Part shown: one piece after another, positions 1 to 8,300 of the stretch
Layout of the letters: each line of letters starts with the position of its first letter
Position numbering within the stretch: position 1 is the first letter of the stretch
Assembly (NCBI GenBank): GCA_937903315.1
Contig: CALCZO010000279.1
Span: 1 to 20,294, forward strand
Length of the DNA: 20,294 bases
DNA from: an uncultured Alphaproteobacteria bacterium
GTDB taxonomy: Bacteria > Pseudomonadota > Alphaproteobacteria > Rhizobiales > Beijerinckiaceae
Reading direction: 5' to 3'
Notes under the pieces: generated by a model
What the model was told of the DNA's origin: nothing
Databases searched by the model: none
What the model saw: only the letters and a program-made list of their open reading frames with translations
Program-made: the position numbers and the translations under genes

Positions 1-682
1 CGGGCGAGATGACGCTGTAGATCGAATGCTCGAGCATGGCGACGCGATTGGCCGTCGCGATCGCCACCGCGCCGCCAGAACCGCCTTCGCCGATGACAAT
101 CGCGATGTTCGGGCTGCCAAGACCGAGGCACGCCTCGGTCGAGCGGGCAATCGCCTCGGCCTGACCGCGTTCCTCGGCGTCGATGCCGGGATAGGCGCCG
201 GCCGTATCGATCAGCGAGAGGACCGGAATCCGGAACCGGTCGGCCATCTCCATCAGCCGGATCGCCTTGCGATAGCCTTCCGGCCGCGCCATGCCGAAAT
301 TGTGCCGGAGACGGCTTTCGGTGTCCGAGCCTTTTTCCTGCCCGAGCACGCAGATCGACTGGCCGTTGAAACGACCGAACCCGCCGATGATCGCCTCGTC
401 CTCGCCAAAACAGCGGTCGCCGGCCAGCGGCGTGAAGTCCGTCACCAGATGGCGGATGTAGTCGACGCAGTGCGGACGCTCGGCATGGCGGGCTACTTGC
501 GTCTTCTGCCACGGGGTCAGCGACGCATAGAGCGTGCGCAGGGCCTCCTGCGTCTTGACTTCCAGCTTGCGGATATCGTCGGCAAGACCCTTGTGGTCCC
601 CGCCGGCTGCAATGGCCCGCAATTCATCGAGCTTGCTTTCAAGCTCAGCGACAGGTTTTTCAAAATCGAGATAAGCGCGCAT
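1..682 (-). CDS. accA: Acetyl-CoA carboxylase carboxyltransferase subunit alpha (3' end cut by window edge)
   Basis: This is the alpha subunit of the carboxyltransferase half of acetyl-CoA carboxylase. With AccD it moves the carboxyl group from carboxybiotin-BCCP to acetyl-CoA, the first committed step of fatty acid synthesis in the cytoplasm. Reading down from the ATG at 682 the protein starts MRAYLDFEKP. It continues with family motifs such as SLTPWQKTQVARH, FGRFNGQSICVLGQEKG, LIDTAGAYPGIDAEERGQ and the GEGGSGGA loop that forms part of the acyl-CoA site. About 227 residues are visible of the roughly 315-320 usual for the family, so the C-terminus lies outside the window. The ribosome binding site is weak. 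The gene lies about 110 bp downstream of xerD on the same strand, and I see no strong terminator between them. A long plus-strand frame over the same bases is an antisense shadow. Confidence 0.95.
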   Translation of the reverse strand, partial: MRAYLDFEKPVAELESKLDELRAIAAGGDHKGLADDIRKLEVKTQEALRTLYASLTPWQKTQVARHAERPHCVDYIRHLVTDFTPLAGDRCFGEDEAIIGGFGRFNGQSICVLGQEKGSDTESRLRHNFGMARPEGYRKAIRLMEMADRFRIPVLSLIDTAGAYPGIDAEERGQAEAIARSTEACLGLGSPNIAIVIGEGGSGGAVAIATANRVAMLEHSIYSVISP

Positions 683-792
683 GATATCCAGCGGTTTCGG
701 GACAGGCGCCGCCGTTCCGCAGCCGCGCCATCCCCTTCGAGCCCCGCCTCATACAGGAATGCCTTGCCAAGGGAAAGCGGCTCGTGTCGCCT

Positions 793-1743
793 TCATGATC
801 CCGGGCCGTCCTCATCGGCCAGCGGATGAAGATCACGGACCATCGATCTCGCCCGCTCGTCGAGCACGTGGGTATAGATCTGGGTGGTGGCAATGTCGGC
901 GTGGCCAAGCAGTTGCTGGACGACGCGCAGGTCCGCTCCGTTCTGGAGCAGATGGCTGGCAAAAGCATGGCGCAGCACATGCGGGCTGACCTTGGCAGGC
1001 GCCAGTCCGGCTGCGGCGGCCGCTCGCTTGAGGTCGCGGGCAAACACCTGACGCGACAGGAACCCGGCCTCGCCTTCGGCGGGAAACAGGTACCTGTCGC
1101 GGACGCCGGGCAGGCCGGGATCGCGCAGCGCGCGGTAACGCTCGACGGCCTCGACGGCCGCCTGGCTAAGCACGACGAGCCGTTCCTTGTTGCCCTTGCC
1201 GCGGACGATCAGCGTTTCGCGGCCCGGCCGCACCGCTTCGGCCGGCAGCGAGACCAGTTCGCTGACGCGCAGGCCGGTGGCATAAAGCAATTCGAGCAGT
1301 GCGGACAGGCGGGCCGCGCCGCGCCGTTCGGCCCGCGGGCGGGCCTCGTCGTCAATGCCCTCGCGCGCCGCCGCAAGCAGGCGGTCGACGTCGCCGGTGG
1401 TCATGACCTTCGGCAGGGGACGGCCGCGTTTTGGCCCCTCGATGATCACCGAGGGATCGTCGCCGCGCCGGCCTTCGCCATAGAGAAAGCCATGAAACTG
1501 GCGCACCGCCGAGAGTTTGCGGGCAGCGCTGGATGCCTTCAGTCCCTCGTCGGCAATGCCGGCCAGAAAATCGCGGATCGCGTCCGTTGTCGCGGTCAGC
1601 GGCGATGTGCCACGGCGGGCGAGATGATCGAGATAGCCGTCAAGATCGCGCCGGTAGGCCGCAATCGTGTTGGCGCTGGCACCGCGCTCGGCGGCCATCA
1701 TGTCCAGAAAGTCGCGCAGCAGTGCGGCGGAGGTGCCGGCCAT
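793..1743 (-). CDS. xerD: Site-specific tyrosine recombinase XerD
   Basis: XerD works with XerC at the dif site to resolve chromosome dimers at cell division. From the ATG at 1743 the protein has 316 residues, close to the normal XerD length. Residues about 5-95 form the SAM-like core-binding domain (FLDMMAAERGASANT), and the catalytic domain follows. The catalytic set is complete: R159 (YATGLRVSEL), K183 (RGKGNKE), H255 and R258 (SPHVLRHAFA), H281 (LLGHAD) and nucleophile Y290 (TTQIYTHV). The open frame runs upstream to 2286, but that stretch overlaps the small membrane-protein gene and aroK antisense and has no XerD homology, so the start is 1743. The upstream small gene stops five bases before this ATG, so the two are probably cotranscribed. 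XerC versus XerD cannot be fully separated by eye, but the rhizobial neighbourhood (aroK/aroB, accA) is the usual one for xerD. Confidence 0.93.
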   Translation of the reverse strand: MAGTSAALLRDFLDMMAAERGASANTIAAYRRDLDGYLDHLARRGTSPLTATTDAIRDFLAGIADEGLKASSAARKLSAVRQFHGFLYGEGRRGDDPSVIIEGPKRGRPLPKVMTTGDVDRLLAAAREGIDDEARPRAERRGAARLSALLELLYATGLRVSELVSLPAEAVRPGRETLIVRGKGNKERLVVLSQAAVEAVERYRALRDPGLPGVRDRYLFPAEGEAGFLSRQVFARDLKRAAAAAGLAPAKVSPHVLRHAFASHLLQNGADLRVVQQLLGHADIATTQIYTHVLDERARSMVRDLHPLADEDGPGS

Positions 1744-1748
1744 CGCCG

Positions 1749-1892
1749 CTACCTGTTGAACGCCGACGGCGGGACGGAAACCGAGTAGTCGCGCTGCTCG
1801 GGTTCGACCAGATGGACAAGCGCGATCATCGAGCCGAAGCCGACAAGGGCCACGACGGCGACGAACACGAACAGACGAACAATGGCGAGCAC
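1749..1892 (-). CDS. Small single-pass membrane protein upstream of xerD
   Basis: I cannot name a function for this 47-residue protein. The GTG at 1892 is preferred as start because a full AGGAGG lies six bases upstream of it. The open frame extends to an ATG at 1946, but that longer start has no comparable site and adds 18 charged residues. From GTG the product is one hydrophobic helix (about residues 2-24, IVRLFVFVAVVALVGFGSM) followed by a short polar tail with VEPEQRDYSVSVPPSAFNR. Short proteins of this design, ending in a V-P-x-x-x-F/L-N-R type tail, are familiar between xerD and aroK in Rhizobiales; this is from memory and not from a search. The stop is five bases before the xerD ATG, which suggests an operon. 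The gene is divergent from aroK. Confidence 0.7.
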   Translation of the reverse strand: MLAIVRLFVFVAVVALVGFGSMIALVHLVEPEQRDYSVSVPPSAFNR

Positions 1893-1984
1893 GGTGGCCC
1901 TCCTGACACGGGCTTCCTCTTTGCCCCAGCCGGCAGCGGCGGGCAAGCACCTGCCGCATCACGGATTTGCGTTGACGCGGTTCC

Positions 1985-2605
1985 ATGCTAGCGAGGACCG
2001 GACAGCATCCTGCCAAGCATGGCCTTCCTGACGTGACCCAGAGCGGACAATTCGAACAGCAGATCGTATCCCGTCTCGACGGGCGTTCGGTCGTGCTCGT
2101 CGGCATGATGGGAGCGGGCAAGACCTCGATCGGCAAGCGGCTGGCGCTGCGGCTCCGGCTGCCGTTCATCGATGCCGATACGGCGATCGAACAGGCTGCG
2201 GGCCTGACCATTCCCGAGATTTTCGCCCGCCATGGCGAGGCCGATTTCCGCGCTGGCGAGCGCCGGGTGATCGCCCGCCTGCTCAAGGAAGGCTCGCAGG
2301 TGCTGGCGACCGGCGGCGGGGCCTACATGAGTTCCGAGACGCGGGCCGCCATCCGCGAAAGCGGCGTGTCGGTCTGGCTCAAGGCCGAGTTCGACGTGTT
2401 GATGCGCCGGGTGCGCAAGCGCTCGAACCGGCCGCTCCTGAAGACCGAAGACCCCGAAACCACGGTGCGCCGGTTGATCGAGGAGCGCTACCCTGTCTAT
2501 GCCGAGGCCGATGTGACGATCCTGTCTACCGATATTGCCCACGATCTCGTCGTCGATGCTGTGGTCGAGGCGCTGGCCAACCACCTCGTCGGCGAAGGAG
2601 CCTGA
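1985..2605 (+). CDS. aroK: Shikimate kinase
   Basis: Shikimate kinase phosphorylates shikimate at O3 with ATP, the fifth step of the chorismate pathway. The P-loop GMMGAGKTS is at residues 40-48, the shikimate-binding FIDADTAIE at 61-69, the substrate-binding arginine region GEADFRAGERRV at 84-95, the TGGGAY loop near 110, and the lid arginine at RPLL (149-152). Read from the ATG at 1985 the protein has 206 residues, longer than the 170-190 of many family members because of an extra N-terminal stretch. An in-frame GTG at 2033 would give 190 residues. Neither start has a convincing Shine-Dalgarno sequence, so the N-terminus is uncertain. The stop is four bases before the aroB ATG, so the two genes form an operon, which is a common arrangement. 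Confidence 0.93.
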   Translation: MLARTGQHPAKHGLPDVTQSGQFEQQIVSRLDGRSVVLVGMMGAGKTSIGKRLALRLRLPFIDADTAIEQAAGLTIPEIFARHGEADFRAGERRVIARLLKEGSQVLATGGGAYMSSETRAAIRESGVSVWLKAEFDVLMRRVRKRSNRPLLKTEDPETTVRRLIEERYPVYAEADVTILSTDIAHDLVVDAVVEALANHLVGEGA

Positions 2606-2608
2606 GGG

Positions 2609-3745
2609 ATGATCCCTGCCACCGCAAGCCATGTCGTGCCGGTCGCGCTCGCCGGGCGCAGTTACGAGATCGTCATCGGGCGCGATGTGCTGGCCTCGGC
2701 AGGCGGGCGCATTGCGGCGCTGGCACCGGGCGCGCGCGTGGCGGTCGTCACCGACGAGACGGTGGCCGGCCTGCATCTGACGCGTCTGATGGAACGGCTC
2801 GCGGCGGGTGGACTGGCGGGGCGGGCGATTGTCCTCAAGCCGGGCGAGGCGACCAAGAACTGGACCGATCTTGGCCGCGTGGTCGACGGGCTGCTGGCCG
2901 ACCGGCTGGAACGCGGCGATCTGGTGATCGCGTTCGGCGGCGGAGTGATTGGCGACCTGACCGGGTTTGCCGCAGCCATCGTCCGGCGCGGCATGCGCTA
3001 TGTGCAGATTCCGACGACGCTGCTGGCACAGGTCGATTCCTCGGTCGGCGGCAAGACGGCGGTCAATTCCGCCCACGGCAAGAACCTGATCGGCGCCTTC
3101 CATCAGCCGGCGCTCGTGCTGGCCGATACCGCGTTGCTCGATACCCTCAGCGACCGCGAGTTCCGCGCCGGCTATGCCGAGGTGGTGAAATACGGGCTAA
3201 TCGACCAGCCGGTGTTTTTCGACTGGCTGGAGGGCGGGCGCTGGCGCGGCATCCTCGCCGGCGGACCCGAGCGCGAGGAAGCGGTCCGTATCGCCTGCGC
3301 CGCCAAGGCGGCGGTTGTGGCGCGAGACGAGACCGAGACCGGTGACCGCGCCCTGCTCAACCTCGGCCACACGTTCGGCCATGCGCTGGAAGCGGTGACC
3401 GGCTACAACGCCGCGCGGCTGGTCCATGGCGAGGGGGTGGCCATCGGGATGGCGCTGGCGCACCGGTTCTCGCACCGGCTCGGCCATTGCTCGATGCAGG
3501 ATGCGGTGCGGGTGGCACGGCATCTCGAAGCGGTCGGCCTGCCGACGCGGCTGCAGGATGTTCCCGGCGGGGTCGGCTCCGTCGATGATCTGCTCACCGG
3601 CATCCGGCAGGACAAGAAGGTGGCGCGCGGCGCGCTGACCTTCATCCTGACGCGCGGCATCGGCCAGAGCTTCATCGCCAGGGGTATCGACGAAGCCGAT
3701 GTCCGGGCGTTTCTGGCTGCCGAACTGGCGGGCGATCAGCCGTAG
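2609..3745 (+). CDS. aroB: 3-dehydroquinate synthase
   Basis: AroB converts DAHP to 3-dehydroquinate, the second step of the shikimate pathway, using NAD and a divalent metal. The 378-residue length is normal. The NAD-binding GGGVIGDLTGFAAA starts at residue 110, QIPTTLLAQVDSSVGGKT is at 133-150 with K149 in the active site, and the metal ligands are E191 (YAEVVKYG), H254 (NLGHTFGHALE) and H273 (VHGEGVAIGM). The ATG at 2609 sits three bases after the aroK stop, with GGAG about eight bases upstream, so translational coupling is likely. The last ten bases overlap the 3' end of the convergent ABC transporter gene, and no terminator separates the two. Confidence 0.96.
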   Translation: MIPATASHVVPVALAGRSYEIVIGRDVLASAGGRIAALAPGARVAVVTDETVAGLHLTRLMERLAAGGLAGRAIVLKPGEATKNWTDLGRVVDGLLADRLERGDLVIAFGGGVIGDLTGFAAAIVRRGMRYVQIPTTLLAQVDSSVGGKTAVNSAHGKNLIGAFHQPALVLADTALLDTLSDREFRAGYAEVVKYGLIDQPVFFDWLEGGRWRGILAGGPEREEAVRIACAAKAAVVARDETETGDRALLNLGHTFGHALEAVTGYNAARLVHGEGVAIGMALAHRFSHRLGHCSMQDAVRVARHLEAVGLPTRLQDVPGGVGSVDDLLTGIRQDKKVARGALTFILTRGIGQSFIARGIDEADVRAFLAAELAGDQP

Positions 3746-5532
3746 ACGACGGGGTCCTGCGGTGCGCCCGATCCCTGGGAACTGCCGGCCATGAACTGGG
3801 CCCTGGCCAGTGTGGCAAAGCGGCCATCGAGCCGGACAAGGTCCTCGAACGAGCCTTCCTCGACGACCCGGCCCTGATCGAACACCAGAATGCGCGAGGC
3901 GTTGCGGATCGTGGCCAGCCGGTGGGCGATGACGAAGGTGGTGCGGTTCCTCATGACCTCATCGAGCGCGGCCTGAAGCTTCTTTTCGGTGGCCGCATCA
4001 AGGGCGCTGGTTGCCTCGTCGAGAATGAGGATCGGCGGATTCTTGAGCAGCGCCCGGGCGATCGACAGCCGCTGGCGTTCGCCGCCCGACAGCGAGCGCC
4101 CGCGCTCGCCGATGATCGTGTCGAGCCCGTCGGACTGGCGTTCGATGAAATCGAGCGCCTGGGCGCGGTGCAGCGCGTCCATCATCTCCGCATCGCTGGC
4201 ATCGGGACGGCCGACCTGGAGATTCTCGCGGATCGAGCGGGCAAACAGCATCGGTTCCTGGAACACCACCGCGATGTTGCGCCTCAGCGAGGTCAGCGAC
4301 AGGTCGCGGATGTCATGGCCATCGACGGTGATGCGGCCCGATTGCGGATCGAAGGCGCGGTGCAGCAGGCCCAGCGTCGTTGATTTGCCCGATCCGGTTG
4401 CGCCGACCAGAGCGATCGTTTCGCCGGGGCGGATGCGGAAGGTCACATCGCGCACGGCGGCCCGCTTGCCATCGTAGGAGAACGAGACATCTTCGAACGC
4501 CACCGCGCCGGAGGGTTGGACAAGTTCAATGGCGTTCGGGCGGTCATGCACGGCCGGCGTGGTGTCGAGCACCTCGAAGAATTCGGCCATTTTCGGCGCC
4601 TGCATGAACAGCGCGTTGATGAAGCCCACCGCCGCTTCGAGCTTGCCGATCAGCAGTGTTGCATAGCCCATGAAGGTGACGATATCGCCGATGCTGGCGA
4701 GGTCGTTCAGATGCAGCCAGGTGCCGAGCAGGAAGATGGCCGTCACCGTCAGCGTCGAGGCGGCACGGGTGGCGACCGATGCAATCGCCCACCACGACAG
4801 CACCGGGATCTGCGCGGTCAGCAGCCGGTCGATGATGTCGCGGAGATTGTGCAGTTCTGCCTGAACGCGCGTGAAGCTCTGGATGACCGGGATGTTGCCG
4901 AGTGCATCGGAGGCGTGTTCGGCAAGATCGGTATGGTATCGCTCCACCGCCCCCTGCTTGCTCTCGGTCTTGCGCAGAACGATCGTCGTCAGGATGGCAA
5001 ACACCACCACCAGAACCAGCAGCAGCAGGCCGAGCCGCCAGTTGACGAACAGGGTGAACGGCAGCAGCACGAACAGCGAGACCAGTGCGGCGCAGTGATC
5101 GCGGAAGAAGCCCAGCCAGAGCCAGGCCATGCCGTTCGAGCCTTCCAGCATCACCTTGAGCACGCGGCCCGAGTGGGTCTGCGAATGAAAGGCCTGCGGC
5201 AGGGTCAGCACATGTTCGAAAAAACCTGCCATCACGCCCAGACGGCGCCGGTGAGACAGGCGGTCGGCATGAAGCGCGACCAGTACCCCGCCGGCGATGC
5301 TGAACAGGCCGAAGGCGAGCCAGGCGACAATCAGCGGCATCAACTGGTCGAACGATGGCTTTGCGCCGTTCGACGGGCTGCCGGTCAGCACATTGATGAT
5401 CTGCCCGAACAGGTACGGCTCGGCAAACTGCGCGATGGCCAGCGTCAGGTTGGCACCGAGCAGCAGCAGCCCGATCTTCAGTTCGTTGCCGAGCTGGCTG
5501 ATCACCCGCGCATAAAGACGCAACAGATTCAT
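3736..5532 (-). CDS. ndvA: NdvA/ChvA-like cyclic beta-glucan ABC exporter (fused permease and ATPase)
   Basis: This looks like the inner-membrane exporter that moves cyclic beta-1,2-glucan to the periplasm, as NdvA/ChvA does in rhizobia and agrobacteria. The 598-residue protein is a half-transporter. The membrane domain spans about residues 20-310, with hydrophobic helices near 20-48, 65-87, 143-186 and 248-312, and the ATPase domain fills 343-580. Walker A is GATGSGKS at 377-384, the signature LSGGE at 481-485, Walker B ILILDEATS at 501-509, and the H-loop is in IAHRLATIR. The N-terminal text (LRLYARVISQLG, then AEPYLFGQIINVL) resembles the NdvA/ChvA group. The ATG has a GGGGA ribosome site. 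No cyclic glucan synthase (NdvB/ChvB) is visible, so the substrate is inferred from family resemblance. Another MsbA-like lipid or polysaccharide exporter remains possible. Confidence 0.8.
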   Translation of the reverse strand: MNLLRLYARVISQLGNELKIGLLLLGANLTLAIAQFAEPYLFGQIINVLTGSPSNGAKPSFDQLMPLIVAWLAFGLFSIAGGVLVALHADRLSHRRRLGVMAGFFEHVLTLPQAFHSQTHSGRVLKVMLEGSNGMAWLWLGFFRDHCAALVSLFVLLPFTLFVNWRLGLLLLVLVVVFAILTTIVLRKTESKQGAVERYHTDLAEHASDALGNIPVIQSFTRVQAELHNLRDIIDRLLTAQIPVLSWWAIASVATRAASTLTVTAIFLLGTWLHLNDLASIGDIVTFMGYATLLIGKLEAAVGFINALFMQAPKMAEFFEVLDTTPAVHDRPNAIELVQPSGAVAFEDVSFSYDGKRAAVRDVTFRIRPGETIALVGATGSGKSTTLGLLHRAFDPQSGRITVDGHDIRDLSLTSLRRNIAVVFQEPMLFARSIRENLQVGRPDASDAEMMDALHRAQALDFIERQSDGLDTIIGERGRSLSGGERQRLSIARALLKNPPILILDEATSALDAATEKKLQAALDEVMRNRTTFVIAHRLATIRNASRILVFDQGRVVEEGSFEDLVRLDGRFATLARAQFMAGSSQGSGAPQDPVVYG

Positions 5533-5541
5533 GGTTGTTCC

Positions 5542-5590
5542 CCGCTTGCCCGACGCCAGATATGCCGCGTTAGGGCCTTAAGGCAAGCGG
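5542..5590. repeat. 9-bp perfect inverted repeat in the leader of the NdvA-like gene
   Basis: CCGCTTGCC at 5542-5550 is the exact reverse complement of GGCAAGCGG at 5582-5590. The right arm overlaps a ten-base palindrome, GCCTTAAGGC (5575-5584). Read on the minus strand, the arm nearest the gene runs into the GGGGA ribosome site of the transporter. A weak promoter-like pair (TTGCCT at 5586-5581, 18 bases, TATCTG at 5562-5557) falls within the repeat. It could be an operator or an mRNA fold, and nothing in the sequence decides between them. Confidence 0.45.
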
Positions 5591-5605
5591 TGTGAACGGC
5601 ACCTG

Positions 5606-8041
5606 TCAGGCAGCGCGGCTCGCGGCCGAATGGTTGAAGCGCTGGATCAGGGCGAGAGCATCGGTCTCGGGAACGGGACGGCTGAACAGGTAGCCCTGTG
5701 CCTCCTTGCAGCCCAGATCCCTGAGGATCGCCAGATTGTCCTCGGTCTCGACGCCTTCGGCAAGGGTCGACATGCCGAGGTTGTCGCCGAGGCTCGTGAC
5801 CGACTTGACGATCGCCAGACAGTCAGGCCGGCTCGACAGATCGCGCACGAACGACTGGTCGATCTTGATCTTGTCGAACGGGAAGGCCCGCAGGTAGCTC
5901 AGCGACGAATAGCCGGTGCCGAAGTCGTCGAGCGAGACGAGCACGCCCATCGAGCGCAGCTGGTGCAGCACCGAGACGGTGAATTCCATGTCCTGAACGA
6001 GGGCGGTTTCGGTGATTTCAAGATCGAGCCGGTGCGGCGGCAGGCCGGAACTGGCGAGCGCGTTCTTGACCGTCTGGACGATGTTCTTGTCGCGGAACTG
6101 CACCGGCGAGAGATTGACGGCAACCTTGATGTTGCTGTCCCAGTTCATCGCGGTGCGGCAGGCAACGTTGAGCACCCATTCGCCGATCGGGATGATCAAC
6201 CCGACCTCTTCGGAAATCGGGATGAAATCGGCCGGCGAAATCATGCCCTTTTCCGCGTGACGCCAGCGCACCAGCGATTCAAAGCCGGTGATCCGCCGCG
6301 ACAGCACGTTGACCAGCGGCTGGTAGAACAGCAGCAACTCGTTGTTGGGAATGGCGTTGCGCAGGTCGTTCTCGATCAGGCGGCGGGCCTGCATCTTGGC
6401 GTCCATGTGCGGTTCGAAGAAATGATAGGCGCCGCGCCCTTCGGACTTGGAATGATACAGCGCAAGGTCGGCGTTCTTGAGCAACTGCTCGGAACTGGTG
6501 CCGTCCTTGAACCCGAGCGCGATGCCGACCGAGGTGCCGATCGAGACCTCGTTGCCCTCCAGTTCGAACGGCGAGGAGATGCTGCGGACGAGCGCCGAGC
6601 CGAGGTGGGCGAGGGCCTCGGGCGAGACATGGGAGTTCTTCAGGATCGCAAATTCGTCGCCGCCGAACCGGGCAACAACATCGCCCGGCTCGACCGATGC
6701 CTGAAGCCGGGTCGCGACCTGCTTGAGCAACAGGTCGCCGACCGGATGGCCAAGGGTGTCGTTGACGGCCTTGAACCGGTCAAGGTCAAGACAGAGTACC
6801 GAGCAGTTCGATTCGCCGCGGCGCGCACGAACCAGTGCGCTTTCGAGATGCTGGAGAAAATAGACACGGTTCGGCAGCCCGGTCAGCGCATCGTGATGCG
6901 CCATATGGCTGATCTTCTCTTCCTGCTTGCGCCGCTCGGTGATGTCCTCGAACGTCGAGACCCAGCCGCCATCGACCATCGGCTGATGGTAGATCGCAAA
7001 GGAACGGCCGTCCGGGCAATCGCGCGTGAAGGCCTCCGGCTTCTTGGCCGAGACCATCAGGTCATGCTCGCGGATGAAATCCATCGTGCCGGCCTCACCA
7101 AGCTTCATCGACACGCCCATGCGCACAAGAATGGCGGGGATGGCGGTGCCGGGACGGGCCGTTTCCGGGTCGATGTTGAACAGGTCGCGGAACTGGTCGT
7201 TGCAGACGATCAGCTTGTCGTCGGCACCGGCCATGCACAGGCCGTGCGACATGTTGTTGAGCGCGGCATCGAAGCGGACGTTCTGGGTCCGCATCTCCTT
7301 GTCGTGCATCTTGAGGATCTGGTTGTGCAGGTTCAGTTCGGCGTTGGCGGTGTTGATGCCGCGGTTGGCCGCTTCCAGTTCCAGCTTGGTCTTTTCGAGG
7401 CTGTTGGCGACAATCTGGAGATTGGTGTTGGTTTTCTTCAGCGTGCGGAAGTCCACCACCATCGACACCATCATGATCACGCCGCAGGCTATCAGCCCGA
7501 CGATCAGCGCGGCGAACGACCAATGCAGGGCGACGAGTTCCTTCTGGTCGGCGGCGATCGCGGCCGCATCGGCCTTGTTGGCCGCCTCTGTCAGCCAGCC
7601 CAGCCGCTCCTCGATCGGCCGCAGCCGGCCGATGACCTCCAGGCTGCCGGCAAGATCGCTGGCCTTGACCAGCTTTTCGCTGACGAGGTCGGTGGCGCCA
7701 GCGAAGTCCTCGACAACCTCCTGACGTTCGCTGTCGGCCTGCACGAAGACATCGAACGTGCCGCTCTTCATGGCTTCGAGCTGGCTGCGGACAGTGTCGA
7801 GCTGACGCCTGACATCATCGAGGCTGGTACCGCTGCCGGCGATTCCGTAGGTGCTGACTGTCTGGATGAGGCGACTCAGTTCGACATTGGCGCGTGCGGC
7901 GAGCCGGGCGCCATCATGGCGGCTTGCCTTCTCGATCTGCTGCTGGCGCTTGGCCACCTGCGTCGAGGTGAAGACTGCCGCACCGATGAACAGCATCATC
8001 ATCACGGCGGCAAGGAACTGGGCGGCGCGAAGCAGTTTCAT
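5606..8041 (-). CDS. Membrane-anchored PAS-GGDEF-EAL protein (dual c-di-GMP synthase/phosphodiesterase architecture)
   Basis: This 811-residue protein makes or breaks cyclic di-GMP. It has a transmembrane helix at about 7-25, a predicted periplasmic segment at 26-172, a second helix at 175-197, a coiled coil at 198-250, a PAS-like domain at about 253-370, GGDEF at 380-540 and EAL at 560-805. Both catalytic motifs look intact: GGDEF at 460-464, and in the EAL domain E588 (ESL in place of EAL), LEITET, D705-D706 (DDFGTGYSS), KIDQ, AEGVE (761-765) and QGYLFSRP. The RxxD inhibitory site before GGDEF is lost (ExxD, residues 451-454). The open frame continues to 8194, but the ATG at 8041 follows a GGAAAG site and starts directly with the first membrane helix, so it is preferred. 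The gene ends 73 bp before the NdvA-like gene on the same strand, with no terminator seen between them. Confidence 0.93.
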   Translation of the reverse strand: MKLLRAAQFLAAVMMMLFIGAAVFTSTQVAKRQQQIEKASRHDGARLAARANVELSRLIQTVSTYGIAGSGTSLDDVRRQLDTVRSQLEAMKSGTFDVFVQADSERQEVVEDFAGATDLVSEKLVKASDLAGSLEVIGRLRPIEERLGWLTEAANKADAAAIAADQKELVALHWSFAALIVGLIACGVIMMVSMVVDFRTLKKTNTNLQIVANSLEKTKLELEAANRGINTANAELNLHNQILKMHDKEMRTQNVRFDAALNNMSHGLCMAGADDKLIVCNDQFRDLFNIDPETARPGTAIPAILVRMGVSMKLGEAGTMDFIREHDLMVSAKKPEAFTRDCPDGRSFAIYHQPMVDGGWVSTFEDITERRKQEEKISHMAHHDALTGLPNRVYFLQHLESALVRARRGESNCSVLCLDLDRFKAVNDTLGHPVGDLLLKQVATRLQASVEPGDVVARFGGDEFAILKNSHVSPEALAHLGSALVRSISSPFELEGNEVSIGTSVGIALGFKDGTSSEQLLKNADLALYHSKSEGRGAYHFFEPHMDAKMQARRLIENDLRNAIPNNELLLFYQPLVNVLSRRITGFESLVRWRHAEKGMISPADFIPISEEVGLIIPIGEWVLNVACRTAMNWDSNIKVAVNLSPVQFRDKNIVQTVKNALASSGLPPHRLDLEITETALVQDMEFTVSVLHQLRSMGVLVSLDDFGTGYSSLSYLRAFPFDKIKIDQSFVRDLSSRPDCLAIVKSVTSLGDNLGMSTLAEGVETEDNLAILRDLGCKEAQGYLFSRPVPETDALALIQRFNHSAASRAA

Positions 8042-8268
8042 CAGGTCTTTCCACGGGGCGTGGGGCGCGGGCGTGGCACACGGGGGCGGAGCGCGTGCCA
8101 GCAGAACATCGTTTCGACACTGCCGCCAAAGGCTGAAATAAGGCTTAAGCGTGGCGTGGCGGACCGTGTCGCCGGCACCGGAAGCGGTTTTCATTGGACG
8201 GTGATTGGCCTAGAAGCCTTGTCCGGGTGCCGGATGATCCCCATGTCACCGCTACTGGTTCTGATCTT

Positions 8269-8282
8269 GCCGGCGTGCCGGC
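8269..8282. repeat. GCCGGC-GT-GCCGGC palindrome upstream of folE
   Basis: Two copies of GCCGGC, each self-complementary, are separated by two bases, so the 14 bases can pair as a short hairpin or bind a dimeric protein. It ends nine bases before the folE ribosome site. In DNA this GC-rich it may be chance. Confidence 0.3.
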
Positions 8283-8300
8283 GCATCTTTCGGAGTGGAA

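Noticed and set aside
1744..2286. N-terminal extension of the xerD frame
   Set aside because: It overlaps the small membrane-protein gene and lies antisense to aroK. The extra residues have no recombinase similarity, and XerD length is met from 1743.
1988..3103. 371-residue minus-strand frame across aroK and aroB
   Set aside because: Antisense to two well-supported enzymes, with low-complexity basic composition.
8042..8300. Possible riboswitch or small RNA before folE
   Set aside because: Only a short GCCGGC palindrome is visible. I could not recognise a preQ1, THF or other known aptamer pattern by eye.
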